Assembly: GCA_037074615.1 (NCBI GenBank)
Contig: CM073527.1
Coordinates: 28,768,848 to 28,832,847, forward strand
Reading direction: 5' to 3'
DNA length: 64,000 nt
Source of the DNA: Leucaena leucocephala
Lineage: Eukaryota > Streptophyta > Magnoliopsida > Fabales > Fabaceae
How positions within the stretch are numbered: the stretch's first letter is position 1; each line of letters begins with the position of its first letter. Shown here piece by piece: positions 1 to 12,554 of the stretch. The position numbers and the translations under genes were made by a program. The notes beneath the pieces were generated by a model. The model worked only from the letters and a program-made list of their open reading frames with translations. It searched no databases and had not been told where the DNA came from.

Positions 1-3000
1 GACATTTATCTAGAGAGCAAGAGTGAGGATTTTGACATGCCACTCGCAATCATGAAAGTTGAACAGCATTCGGCCTCTGGAAAGAACAAGGCATCAAAAA
101 ATCAGTTCAGATATACAGCAGAGACACCAACCACAAGGACCACCTCTGTGCGCAATGCTCCAAAGCCAAATGACGATTCACCAGATGATATTCCCCAGTA
201 TGAAGAAAATTGGATGTCTTACGAGTCACCACCTAGTTCTCGAATGGACTTATCCAGGAAAAGATCTCAAACAAATTTAGATGCCAATGCTGCTACAGTG
301 AGTTTATATTAAAAATCTGTAGCTGATTCTTCTTCTTCTTCTAGTTTTTTTACCAACTTTTATTCTTCTCTTTTTATGTTAAAAAGATCCCAGTATAATG
401 AAAAACTCCCCTGACATTGCTATTAGGACCATCTTTTAGTCCTGTTAACTGGTTGCAGAAGAGTAAGTCGCTAAAGGTGATCAGTGCAAGACCTTTCTCA
501 GCGACACAATAGCAGCTCCACTATCTTTTCCAGAATTTGATAGTTGAAACAATACCTCTTCAGAAAATTCTTATCTAATTATTTGATAAAGGTAAAAATA
601 TGAAGTCAGTGGCTTTATGCAGCTGTTTTGTCTATATTGTAAAAAGTCCTCAGAATTTCGTGATAGCTCTGGAATCTTGCCTACTTGTCTTGTCCAATCA
701 ATTTTATGCCTGTGTTTGCCAGTAGGCTCTATAGATAGGCATCAAGAAATGCAAGAAACTTTAATTAAATTTGGGGCCTTAAATCTCCGAGAAGCATTTG
801 ACAGCAATCCTTGTCCTCAAAATCTGATTGTCATGAAAAGATGAGGTTTAATTGCAGTGAATATATTTGTCAATATATTATGGTTTTATTCACTGGGAAT
901 ATTGAAGAGATCTGTAACCTGATTTGTAGTTCTTGTTCTCAAAACTACCAATAATTTGATGATATTTTGTTCCTGGATACTGATTTGAAAGGTTGTATGC
1001 CAGGAATACTCAGATGGAAGTACAGATTCCTCTGATGATATTGGTGGGCAAACTTGCCATCAATGTCGAAAGAATGATAGAGACAGAGTTATTTGTTGTT
1101 CAAGATGTGATAGGAGAGGATACTGTGAGAGCTGTATATTAACATGGTGGGCATATAATACTGGTGAAGACATTCCATTTCTTAGTTATAAATTTTGTTT
1201 TATATGGATGGTGAGTGTTTACTGTTATGACTTCATTAAATTTAGGTACTCAGACATGTCATTGGATGAAATTCAGAGGACTTGTCCTGCCTGCCGTGGC
1301 ACATGTAATTGTAAAGTTTGCTTACGTGTTGAGAATTCAATGAAGGTATTTTAACTGCTCTATGGTACCATCCCTTGAAATTCATTTTACACAGTTCATT
1401 TGCCATTTGGTTCTTAGTTTTTTTTTTCCTTTGGAGATTTAGGTCCGGATTCGGGAGATACCTGTTCTAGACAAGTTACAGCATCTCCACGTGCTGCTGT
1501 CATCAGTACTTCCTGTGGTTAAGCAGATCCATCATGAGCAGTGTTATGAAGTTGAACTTGAAAAGAAGTTGCGTGGTAAGATGCATGATATGCCATCATG
1601 TTTGCTTGAAAATTTAGAGGTTTTTGACAATTTTGCAACAATGTTATCTTCTCCAGGGATTGAAATAGCTCTTCCCAGGACAAAACTGAATGCAGATGAG
1701 CAAATGTGCTGGTAAATCAAGAACCTATTTCAGTTTTTCTGCACATATATGTTTTATGAAATTTTGTTTCTTATAATTGTTGGACTTAATGGCACTGAGC
1801 ATCATGTATATTTCCTTATATAGAGTTAGTAAAGATTATATTTTTATTTAATTTTATTTGATTTGTTGTCTGGCAGTAATTTCTGTCGGATACCAATTAC
1901 TGATTATCACCGGCACTGCCCAAATTGTACATATGATTTATGCCTTAATTGCTGTCGAGATCTTCGAGAAGCAAATGTAAATCCAGAAAAAGTAACCCCA
2001 ACAGATGAAGCAAAACTTTCAAATAAAAATTTGCCATATAAGTTGCCTGATTGGAGATCCAACGGTGACGGTAGCATTCCATGCCCCCCAAAGAAATATG
2101 GTGGCTGTGGTTATTCCCCATTGAATTTAAGCCGCATCTTCAAGATGAACTGGGTTGCAAAATTGGTGAAAAATGTGGAGGAGATGGTTAGTGGCTGCCA
2201 GATTAGTGAAGTTGGAGGATCAGAAACCAAGTTGAATGATCTCAAACTTTGCCAATATTCTCACAGGGAGGCCAGCTATGATAATTATCTGTACTGTCCA
2301 ACATCTGAAGATCTCAAAACTGATGGGATAGGAAATTTTAGAAAGCACTGGAAAATTGGTGGACCCATTATTGTCAAGCAAGTATTTGATAGGTCATCAA
2401 GCTGGGATCCCATGGCCATATGGAGAGGGGTTCAAGAGACAGCAGATGAGAAAATGAAAGAAGTTGAGAACAGAGTTGTTAAGGCCCTGGATTGTTTAAC
2501 CTGGACAGAGGTACACATTTGTTTGATGATCCATATTGTACGGGTTGTTTCTTGTATTGTTTATTTATCGGTTAACCTGTTTTGTTGATAATGCTGATTT
2601 CTGCTTTTCTTGCTTTTTGCAGATAGATATCAAACTTAATGAATTCATGAAAGGATACTTTGAGGGGCGTACCCGCGAAAATGGCTGGCCACAATTATTG
2701 AAGTTGAAGGATTGGCCTTCACCTAGTGCATCTGAAGAATTTTTATTGCATCAAAGACCTGAATTTATCAGCAAACTGCCTCTGCTTGAATATATTCCCT
2801 CGAAATGGGGCCTTCTTAATGTTGCAGCTAAATTGCCTCATTACTCCTTGCAGAATGATGTAGGACCCAAGATTTATATATCATATGGGGTCAGTGAGGA
2901 ACATGGTAGTGGTGACTCAGTGACCAATCTCCACTTTAATATGCGTGACATGGTATGTTCTTTGTTGTTTATCTGAGAGATAAGAACTGGTCGTTAATCA

Positions 3001-5529
3001 CTATTTTATTTCTTTTTCATTACTGAGTTGGAGTGGAAAACAAATTAAATTGCTATAAATCATGATAATCTAGGGCCCTAGACCTGCAGATCATCATTTT
3101 TTGTTTCTAATATGAATGCTTTAGAAATTTAGATTTGATGCTAAATTTTAATTTACGTTTGATTATGCTTCTGTCACAGTTTATGCATCTATCATTTTGT
3201 GGCTTAACAATTTATGCTGTGCTGTTTGAATTTAAAGCCCCCAGACGTGTGCAAAGTATACCTAAACTCCAATAAATGATGCAACAATTTATATATCTCT
3301 TCTTTTAAAACGTCTTTTCTGGAGTGAAATAATCGAATTTTGATTTATAAAAGAGGGAGAGAGATAAACAGGCTACAGCATAAGTAACTGATAATAAGAT
3401 GACATTTGCTGAGTTTGATCAGGTCTATCTTTTGGTCCATACGAGTGAAGTGAAGCTCAAGAACTTGCAGGGAACAGAAAGTGAAAAGATACAGAAATCA
3501 TCTGATGCAAGTGAATTGCCTGTGGATCCACAAATGTGTTCAGTGGGGAGTCCAGCTGATTCATCACTTGGCACAGAAAGAATCGGACTGGATTTGGATT
3601 CAAATAAGAAAACGTCAATTACCAAGGAAGGGTTTGAAAATTATTCTAGTGCTAAAGGGGATATGAACAATTCTGAACTTCCAGTCAGGGATGGAGATGT
3701 TGTGGAGAGAACAGATCCTGGAGTTCTTTGGGATGTCTTTCGTCGGCAGGATGTTCCAAAGCTGACTGAATTTCTAAAAACGCATTGGAAAGAATTTGCA
3801 CAACCAGATGATATGGTAAATAAATTTGTAAGCTGTATTGAAACCTTATATTTCTTTCTTCTTTAATGGTTTCTCTTGGCAGCTACCCTTATATCTGGAT
3901 ATAGGTTTTTTTATAGTACTGCTCACTGTACTCTTTGGATTGAAGGTTACAAGGCCTCTTTATGATGGAGTTATTTTTCTTAACGGACACCATAAAAGGG
4001 AGTTGAAGGAAGAATTTGGTAAGATAGTATGCTTTATCTTTATGAACTATTATTAAGAGATAGATAGGGAAGTGCTAGGCTGACAAATCTTGCACTAAGA
4101 GAATGACCGGGGATCACCAAAGTATGTGCTAGACTAGATTGAGGTGATCTAAGTGATATTTGAATGCATGCTGCCTATAGTTGAAATCTAACAATCATTA
4201 TGATTTGAAGTAATGGAGCCTGCATATAAGTTTCTGAAGAATTGTAATTTTCATTTGTTTTTCCTCTTCATTTTAATGTGATGGATATCTTCCTACATAG
4301 GAGTGGAGCCATGGTCATTTGAACAGTGTGTAGGGGAAGCTGTATTTGTTCCTGCAGGGTGCCCTTTCCAAGCAAGGAATGTTCAGGTGAGGTCGTTTTT
4401 TCATTATATGTTATATTTTTTATTGCTGCCCTGCAAAATTCCCATCTACTAGAATCAAGGATACTGTCTAGTAGTAAAAAGGGAAACAATCAAAAGATAA
4501 GAGTTATTGTTGGTTGCCCTTGTATGATTAATCTATCTAGCATATCATAGAGTTTTTGATAAACAATAATCGGAAATAATTCTTTTAATTAAGAAGGGAC
4601 CTTTGGACTCACGTAATTGTTACCTATCGCAAACAAACATCTCTATTTGTTTTTCCGGAATTCATCTTTTAGAAGAATTGAGTTCTACTTTGGTTTTTAT
4701 AACTATTAACTGACCTTAATTCACCTTAAGCGAACCAATTATTTAATCACAAGATGCCTTTTTGAGAAACTAAAATGGAAACTTGTTTGTTTAAAAGGTT
4801 CTCCCTTATTATACATAATATATGTGAACATTTCCACATTATGTAAATTTCAGTCCACTGTTCAGCTGGGCCTTGATTTCTTATCACCGGAAAGCCTGGG
4901 GGAGTCAGTGAGATTGGCTGAGGATGTCCGCTGTCTGCCAAATGAACATGAAGCCAAGCATCAAGTGTTGGAGGTCAGAAGAGAGAAAATGCTACGATTT
5001 GTTTTTAAATCTAGTCCCCTTTCCTTGTTTTTTTTTGGGTAAAATTTAGTCCTCGTTCTTTCTATTACCGACCTTGGTAGTCTCCTACTGAATGCAGGTT
5101 GGGAAGATATCTCTTTATGCAGCGAGTTCAGCCATCAAAGAAGTTCAGAAACTCGTTCTTGACCCAAAGTAAGCAAATTTGACATGTTTCTTCGCTTTTG
5201 CTCAAGTTTTCTGTTAACATGCCCACCACTTTCCCCTCATTCAATTTATTCTTTCTCGTAAAAATTTGATCCCTTGAGATAGGAAATGGATTCGTTACTG
5301 ATTTCTAGACAGAAATGTTATATCGGTTTGCTCTTTTTATTCATTGATTCATTATGAAAATTATTCGGACCCAACATCTCCACCTCCCTTTTCTTATGCT
5401 TTTAAATTTTAACTGTTGTTCTGCCTCAGACTTGGTGCGGAGATCGGATTTGGGGATCCCAATCTGACTGCAATCGTTGCTGAGAACTACGAGAAGATGG
5501 TTAAGCGAAGACAGATTTCTTGTGCTTGA
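1..5529 (+). CDS. JMJ24: JMJ24-type JmjC/RING zinc-finger protein (5' end cut by window)
   Basis: KDM3/JHDM2-like plant JmjC protein; 848 codons are visible and the N terminus lies outside the window. Exons: 1-297, 992-1146, 1246-1345, 1443-1575, 1657-1711, 1877-2510, 2623-2952, 3423-3815, 3946-4018, 4301-4386, 4854-4973, 5098-5168, 5430-5529; all phases join in frame and end at TGA. Order of parts: an acidic/basic linker, a Cys-rich RING-like finger (CHQC, CCSRC, CESC, CPAC, CNCKVC), a second Cys/His cluster (CNFCR, CPNC, CLNCC), then the JmjC domain in the last third. Canonical Fe(II) ligands are His-x-Asp and a distal His. Here the codons read HFN (H at 2932-2934, N at 2938-2940) and CPF (F at 4366-4368), so two of three ligands are gone. 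Family knowledge: Arabidopsis JMJ24 is described as a non-canonical JmjC protein acting through its RING (CMT3 turnover, silencing). The loss of demethylase activity here is inference. Confidence 0.88.
1576..1656 (+). other. 81-nt intron that is in frame and stop-free (exitron-like)
   Basis: Inside the JMJ24-like gene, a GTAAGA donor at 1576 and a CTCCAG acceptor ending at 1656 define an intron. Removing it joins LEKKLRG to IEIALPRTKLN, which fits the family as I recall it. It is 81 nt, a multiple of three, with no stop in the reading frame, so retention would add 27 residues instead of truncating the protein. Confidence 0.55.
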
Positions 5530-6085
5530 GTGTCCGCGCCATTTGGCAATTGTATCGGTGAAGAATCATGTATATTATAAATAGTGATGTGTAAGCTTTA
5601 TTACAGATCATGATGATATATCCAAGTGTATTTTAATATATATTCAGCCATCTAATGGTTACATGCTACGGACAAGTGAAACGTGCATATGAGCGATCAC
5701 AATCTGTACTTTATTTTAGATAGATGAGAAAAAGAACATGCCATATGCACGAACAAGTGTCTGCTTTGCATTGTACCGGATAATGATGGTGGAATTCAGG
5801 TTACGTCATCCCAATACAAGACATTCAAAATTTGAAATGGTCTCACTTTGGTCTCTGTTTATTGCCAATTGCCATGCAATTCAAACGCCACTTTGATGAA
5901 AAGGTTGTTGGTTGTACTCAGAAAACTCATCTCCCATGAGGATGACAATTAAAAGAGTAAATGATCGTAATCTGAAACTTTGCCTTCCTGTTCTTTCTCA
6001 ATTTTCCAATTTCATGAGACAGTAGTGTTAATATCACTTATTTGTGAAGAAAAATAAATTATAAGCTTCTCCTGATTTTGAAGCC
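5530..6085. other. Intergenic, 3' flank of the JMJ24-like gene and of a convergent pseudogene
   Basis: No coding exon is visible. The first part is presumably the 3' UTR of the JMJ24-like gene. The two loci face each other tail to tail. Confidence 0.6.
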
Positions 6086-7122
6086 CTAAGCCGTGAGTGT
6101 GAATGAATGGGCAATTCTATAGAAAGGCGATTGCAAAGCTGGCCAGGTCGATTCAGGTGCCTGAGCATTTAGAGTGAGAGCCTCCCGGCAGAAGCGCAAC
6201 ATACAGCCACGTTTTGCTGCCGAAACGAGATTTTCTCCACTCCAAACTCCATTCCCTAGTATTTTGCTTTTCTCGGAAAATCCTCTCTCATGCTTGCTTC
6301 TATCAATCTTCCTTTTACATCTGGCCGCTGCGTCGATCCCGTTATGCTCGGGATCACGACTTCACCTACCTCCTCTGCTGGCCCTCCGAATGCTTCAATC
6401 CTTGTTAATAATATGAGCAAACAACCAAAGGATTATTAGTTTATTACTGAAAATTCGCACAAGTTTGCTTGTTTAGTAGTAACTCATTTCTAACAGCTGC
6501 TGATCACGCACTAGAAGTCTTGAGGAACGGGCGACACAATGACGCTGACGTTGAGTTCGCCGGTTAAGCCGGGTGGACCAAATGCAACAACCGGTTCGTT
6601 GGGAGGAGGAGGATCCAATGACCGTTCCAATTCTTTTTTCTTGGCTGCTCGGTATAGTAGCGTCTGATCTCCCATCCAGTTTGCTGGGTATATGACTTCT
6701 GTTATTCGCATCGAAAATTCGAAATCACCAAACCAAACACGATATCCCCCTCTTCTCCTTATGATCTACTTATTATCTAAGAGAAATGCAATGTTCGTAG
6801 AAGAAATTAATTACCGACCAAATCCTTCGTTAGCGTCAATCCAACGATTGTAGCCTACGGTGGGATAAACCATGTCGAGCTTAAGATTCCGGCCAATCTT
6901 CGGCGACAACCCCAGAAGAAAACTGGCAATTCCACCGAAGTTGGCCACGAGTGAAGCCGACCCAACGCCCATGAGAAGCCGCCACCGGAAGGTTGTCGCT
7001 AATGGTGCAAATTCCTTCGCCGCAGACAGCTCTTTTAAACTCTCTTCTCGATCACCAGAACATTTTGCCACGTAAAGTCGAGTGCATGCGTGGAAGCTGG
7101 CATGCATTGCCATGATTTGCAC
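6086..7122 (-). pseudogene. Decayed PsbP-domain protein gene (PPD7-like)
   Basis: Three blocks on the minus strand match a chloroplast thylakoid-lumen PsbP-domain protein; PPD7 is my best match from memory. Block 1 (7122-6819) gives a transit-like N terminus, then LLGLSPKIGR and YNRWIDANEGF. Block 2 (6698-6512) continues with VIYPANWMGDQTLLYRA, a proline-rich stretch, FGPPGLTGELNVSVIVSPVP and QDF. Block 3 (6400-6086) carries EAFGGP, ITGSTQRPDVKG, NVAVCCA, LNAQAPES, FYRIAHSFTLTA and a stop. Lesions: the codon spanning the block 2/3 junction reads TAG (probably once TCG); block 3 needs a shift to the +1 frame for NVAVCCA and back again for LNAQAPES; that +1 frame also contains a TAG. Splice sites and order survive, so this is a gene decayed in place, not a retrocopy. 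A truncated product of about 163 residues is possible but unlikely to fold. Confidence 0.82.
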
Positions 7123-7731
7123 GACTAGGTATTTGATTACTACTACAGGGCACTAGCAAGTATCATCAATTTTGTTGGACGCAAAACTTAATCGTCGGCT
7201 CATTTCATTTGGGAGCCAAAACAATAGAAACTTCTCAAATTAACTCGTGGACTCATACAAGGAGGCCTCGTAGCTTCCAATTCGTCAGCATCTCACGACA
7301 AAGAGAAATATTAACAATGAAGGGCAGATTCTGATTGTTTGTGTGGTCGCGACTCTGGGGTAGCGCTTATCCGGTTTGTGTGGTCTTCATTCTTTGCCGT
7401 CTACAAGCTAACGATAAGGTGCGCAGTACTATCTTCGAAAGCCATTTTGGCGCTTTTTTTTTTTTTTTGAAGAACCAGAATAATGTTAATAAAACTGGGC
7501 AGCGCCAAGCGTCCATTTTGAACTTGTCATTTTGACTCATCACTGGCTTCCACGATTCATATTCTAAGGGAGAAGGTATTTTTTTTTTCAAAGAAAGGAC
7601 GAAGAAATATACGAAGGACCAAAGTGATGAATTGAAAAGCTACTAATCCAAATAAAAAGGCAAAATCAGAGATGATTCAAAGCCTGCGTTAGTTTTGGTT
7701 TCCCTGGCTTAAAGTGTTGCAGCCTTAATTC
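7123..7731. other. Intergenic between the PPD7-like pseudogene and the IDD gene
   Basis: Contains the upstream flank of the PPD7-like pseudogene and the 3' flank of the IDD gene. Homopolymer T runs occur near 7450-7470 and 7578-7590. No exon is supported. Confidence 0.5.
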
Positions 7732-10201
7732 TCAGCCCGCTTGGTGCCATAGAAAAGCATCATGTGTACCACCACCACCTCCTCCTCCTCCTCCTCCTCC
7801 GATCCCCAACAAGTCCAGAGTCGTAACATCACCACTTGCTTTATTCATTGCACCATGCAAAACTCCATTGTTATTCATATTATTACTGCTTCCACTGTTC
7901 TGCTGTATCATCTTCGATAACGTCTTGCTTTGATCCATTATAGTATTGAACATATCCACACTGTTCATCCCAAAGCCATTATTATTTCGGCTGAAATACT
8001 GAGATGATGAGATATCAGCTTGTCCACTGTTCATGTAGTAGTGGTTATTATTATTATTATGCCCCACTGATGAGGGTGCCATGCACGAGCTGTTACTACT
8101 GTTACTCATAGTTGCTCCCATTTGAGCTGCTTTCTGCAACAATGCCGTCGCTGACATATGGGCCGATCCACCTGTTTGGTGCTCGTTTTCTTCCAACATC
8201 CTCAGAGAACTATTTGAACCCAGTTGCAGTGATGAACAGGAACTGTTGGACAAGAGGCTTCTTGCGAATACGCTTCCAGTCATGTAGTTGAATGGTTTTG
8301 CAGGAAATTCTAGGAGCTCCTGATGAAGATGTGATAGCGGATGTTTCATTTCACCAGAATGGTTATAATGAAGCGTCCCGTTTTGTGGGTTGACGAAGTT
8401 GGAGTTGACTGGCAACGCAGAAACGGGATTTGGGATTTGATGTTGAACTTGTGATGAGTTTGAATTTGGACCAAATAACTTTGGCCCTAGTAGTCCTTCA
8501 TCGTTGGCTTTATTATTCTCCTTGGCCAACGCGTCGCAGAAAGCTCTGTGGGTGATAAAGCTATCTCGTCTGCACCAAATGAATACACAATGAACCAGTG
8601 AGTTATATAGAAATGGTGAATAATCACCAGACAACGGCTCGGAGCAAAAAGTACGTGACTTGGGTTATTAAGCAGCCGAAAGAGTAAACTTTGGAGAGTA
8701 AAATTATTCAATTTGAAAATTTTTGGATGAACCTGGAGAAGACGGTGCCACAGTCACATTTGTATTCCCTAGTACCACAGATCTTAGAATGGGCTTTCCA
8801 GTCGGACTGGACGGCGTATCTCTTGGAGCACTTTTCACACCTCCATTTCTTCTCGCCATGTTTTCTTGAGAAGTGCTTCTTGATGCCAGTGGGGTCACCA
8901 AGTGCTCGACTTGGGTTATGGTGGACGCACGACGGCTCTGGACAAACATAAACGCGCTTTCGAACTTCTGTGGTCGGCCTTTGCTTGAGCTTCCATGGCA
9001 GGTTATGGCCTCGCCGGTGCAATTGCAGATTCTGATCCCTTTGGAATCCTTTGCTGCAGATTTCACATACGAATCGGTTTCTCGCCATCAGGGTGTTTGG
9101 TGACAAAGCAATCACTTCAGCACTTGGGTCTGTACGCCACATAAAGTGACAAAAAAGCTGATCATGAGGTGAGACCCATCTTTTGTGAAGACAGATAAAC
9201 GAAGAAATTGAGTTAAATGCGATATCTACACACACATCTGAATCTTATTCTATCCGTACGTACAAATTAAACGAAACGCATAAGGATAAGAGTAGATTAA
9301 TAAAATTCAAAGTCTCTCTCTCTCTCTCGGTCTCCCCTACCGCCCTTTAATTTGACACAAGCAGTGATTTTTAAAACATACACACGAGCGTATAGAGAGG
9401 GAGGTGAGAGACTTGATTTTCAAAGGCACATACATATATATTTGTGTGTGTGAACGTGTACGTGCGTGTGTGGTGCTTTCTGAAACTGTGGGGAAACAAA
9501 AAAGGAAGAGATGAACAGTGAGCAGCAATGATTGTGAATTCCAGACAATAATTGAGCTTCTTCGACTACTAACTAATTAGGCATCAATAATTCGCCATGA
9601 AATAGTTTTCTCCGACCATTTCCTTCTTATATATTCCAGTTCCAGGAGTAGAAATTCTGCCTTCTGGGGAGATCCATTCTCGCTCTTTTTATAACCTAAA
9701 AACATCTTCCTAATCTATATATGTGTGTATTATACATGACTGCATTCAGAAATGAGTCCTTTCGGGTGAGATTTAATTTGGCCGATTATTGTAACTTGCA
9801 GGATGTCATATATATCATTCAGGTCATCATTCAGCCCCCCCTTCATGATTTATCAAAATTCATTGAAGGGGGAAATTAAAAGTCAAACCCAGCAGTAAGT
9901 TGATGAGGATGCTTTTTCTAAAGAAAACATTGAAGCTAGATTGAAGCGAGACAGCAAAATTATTACCCGGGTTTCCTGGGAGGCTTCGTTTCTTCTTAAC
10001 CGGAGGAGGAGGAGGAGGCAGTTGGGAATTGGCGTTAGAACCGTTGCAGTTAGTGGTAATTGAAGTAAGAGAACTTGAAGTGTGAAACTGGTGATGATGA
10101 GCAGCTGTAAGTTGAGGGTGATGGTGCTCTTTAATAGCTTCATCTTCTCTGGTATTCTCTGCGGAGAAACTCCCACTGTCACAGCTCGTGATGTTTGACA
10201 T
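7732..10201 (-). CDS. INDETERMINATE DOMAIN (IDD) C2H2 zinc-finger transcription factor
   Basis: Three exons: 10201-9967, 9129-8733, 8569-7732; 489 codons plus stop, all phases joining cleanly. The N terminus is rich in His, Ser and Pro, followed by the nuclear-localisation KKKR and GNPDPSAEVIALSP, which open the ID domain. Four zinc fingers follow: finger 1 with C100, C103, H116 and H120, then VYVCPEPSCVHH, WRCEKCSKRYAVQSDWKAH and YKCDCGTVFSRRDSFITH, the last two being the CCHC-type fingers typical of IDDs. The C-terminal half is Asn/Ser-rich and holds MSATALLQKAAQMGA, a conserved IDD motif. The tail is unusual: LDLLGI, a run of 11 glycines, then THDAFLWHQAG, in place of the usual TRDFLG motif. 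IDD proteins are nuclear regulators that often bind GRAS proteins such as SCR, SHR and DELLA. Position suggests the IDD7 locus, but I cannot assign the subfamily. Confidence 0.93.
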
Positions 10202-10469
10202 TGAAGCTACCTACTAATCTATTCAATCAAGCGATTAAATCTCTCCCTTGTTTCCTATCTTCTTACTGCTCCCTCGAAACAAAATATTCACTCGAAAAAG
10301 CGATGAAAAATGAAACTCAAAATATGGGATTTGTGCAAATAGAGGAAGACAAGTGCCAGGAAACTCTCCTCCATGTATGCTGTGCACACAATGGTTGTTG
10401 CTGCCACAAGAATACAAGAACCGGGCTTTGGATTGGCACTATGTTATAATATTAGTTAAAAACAGTAAT

Positions 10470-10478
10470 AATATATAT
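10470..10478 (-). promoter_or_regulatory. Possible TATA box of the IDD gene
   Basis: An AATATATAT stretch on the minus strand lies about 270 bp upstream of the IDD start codon, which would allow a 5' UTR of ordinary length. The surrounding DNA is AT-rich, so chance is likely. Confidence 0.22.
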
Positions 10479-12544
10479 TTTTTTCTAGGGCACACACTTC
10501 TTTCTTGCCATATACATACCCCCTTACTTTTCTTCGATATTACCCCCATGACATTGTTGGCATAGGGTTTGGCTATCATTAACCAAATAGCAAATTAATT
10601 ACAAGTCAATCCAATGAAGTCGGTTGAAAAATATTTGTAGTAGTAATTTATATCTTTTCCTGGGAGATCGCTATTTTTATCTGAATCAACTCAAGGGAAA
10701 AAAATATTTTAATGTTTGGAATAGATATAAATTTTCTTTCCATCCGCCAGCTGAATTAGTCAAATACACCTTTCGACATTTAAATTTGTATCTTCCCCAT
10801 TATAAAATAAAATTATTTATTATCTTAATCAATGGATTATTAATAAGCTAATCGTTTTCAAATATACTATGTCGTTTTCTTAAAATAAAATGTTGTTTTT
10901 CCATCAAGCTCACAGGTACTGATCCGGCAAAGACGCACAATCAGACTTTTTAAAATGGAATTTATATTTAATATAAATCATACAATAAAATATATTATCC
11001 ACGAATAATGAACAACATGGGTTATTTTTCAGACAACATCATGTACTGGTTTTATTGAGATGAAGAAAGGAATAGAATAATTGAATAATTTATTTTGAAT
11101 GCCTGGAATAAGAAGGTTGTAGAAAAAGAGGCACGGGAAGCCTGCTAAAATATTTTGATTAATTAGGTAATGAAAGATAATAATGTGGGGGAGGGTGATA
11201 TGGGTAGTCCACATAGTGGATGTTTGTGAAGACTTGTTTATGGGGAGGGACAGCGACGGGGGCGAGGGCAACTAGTTAGAGAATTTGTCAGTACTTGAGG
11301 CGATATTTTAACGAGGGAGCCGTTCTTCCAGGATTGCCCTCGTCTGGTAACTAGAAGCACAAAAATGCCACTGAGATAGGAGAGAGTCAGAGAGAGGCGC
11401 CTGGAGGGGGTGAGATTACGAAGGTAGCCTCGCACCCGTCCCTGACAATCTCAGATCGTATCGTTCTCGAAGTGACCACACAATGATACAAAAATTCCCC
11501 TGTTCACGTGCTGCTTCGTGGTTAATTTCACCGCCCCCACAAAACGTTTTTTACAGCACCCGTCTTTTAACCTTTTTATGTCAAACCGCCCGTACGGCCT
11601 TCTGTCAGCCATCTCGTGACTCCTTTCCTTTCCCCTCTCTATTTTACTCTTCACTTTTTTTTTTCCCACATGGGATGCTCAATTATATTATACATGTGAT
11701 AAAATAAAACTGTCACGAATAAATTAATCCGAAAATAAATGAGCATGCGTGAATGTGAATGCTTAATGGCTTGTTTCTTGCACGTATTAATATGAAGTAA
11801 TACTAAGTTTATTCGAGACTAATGCAAATCCAGGTCCAAGTATATTTCACATACAAGTGAGCTTGAAGTGTGTGTGATGAGTCTGAAATAAAATTGGCGA
11901 TACGAGCCAATTCATAGGTTATGTGGAGAGAGCTTATGCAGAATGGGGCCAAGGGGAATTAAATTAAATGAAGCCAAAGTGTGTGTATGGGGTGAGGGAG
12001 GGGGCAGCTATATCAAAAATAGAAGTTGTGAATTCTAATGACCATTAAACCCTAGAGTGATCCATAATGGGAATACGGCATCATATAGAGTAATTTTGAT
12101 TAGGGTTAGAATCAGGTCAAGCTAATTTAGACTTGAAGTCTGCTTGAGTCTAGCTTGTGATCTCTTATAAACCTTTTTTTAGTCTGAACATAACCTGTAT
12201 AAAGGTCAGATATGGGATGAAGCATGTTAAGAGGCATGTGTTTTTAAAATTTATTTATTATTTTATTCAATCCATATTAATATTACACCTCAAATTTTAG
12301 TAACCAATAATCTAACTTGAAAGGGAATTTGGAAAAGGAAAAGGCAAAAAGAAAAAGAAAAACGGAGAAGTGCTACCAAAATGACAACACACCCAAGCAA
12401 CACAAAAAAGTCAAAAGGAAACCCTAGCCGCCACTTGCAGCAAGCTTGAGATCCACCATATCCGAGCCCTTCGATCGCATTGCATTCCGCAAAGGCAACA
12501 AAGAAAAATGAAGAAATTACATATGTCAATAATCCAGTGTATGA

Positions 12545-12554
12545 GGGGGGGGGG
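12545..12554. repeat. Poly-G tract (10 G)
   Basis: Uninterrupted run of ten G; prone to length errors. Confidence 0.8.

Noticed and set aside
6174..6416. Plus-strand open frame of 80 codons
   Set aside because: Antisense shadow of the third block of the PPD7-like pseudogene, whose minus-strand reading has clear family motifs.
8704..9103. Extra frames over the IDD zinc-finger exon
   Set aside because: Other-frame readings of a conserved zinc-finger exon; only the frame with four C2H2/CCHC fingers is real.
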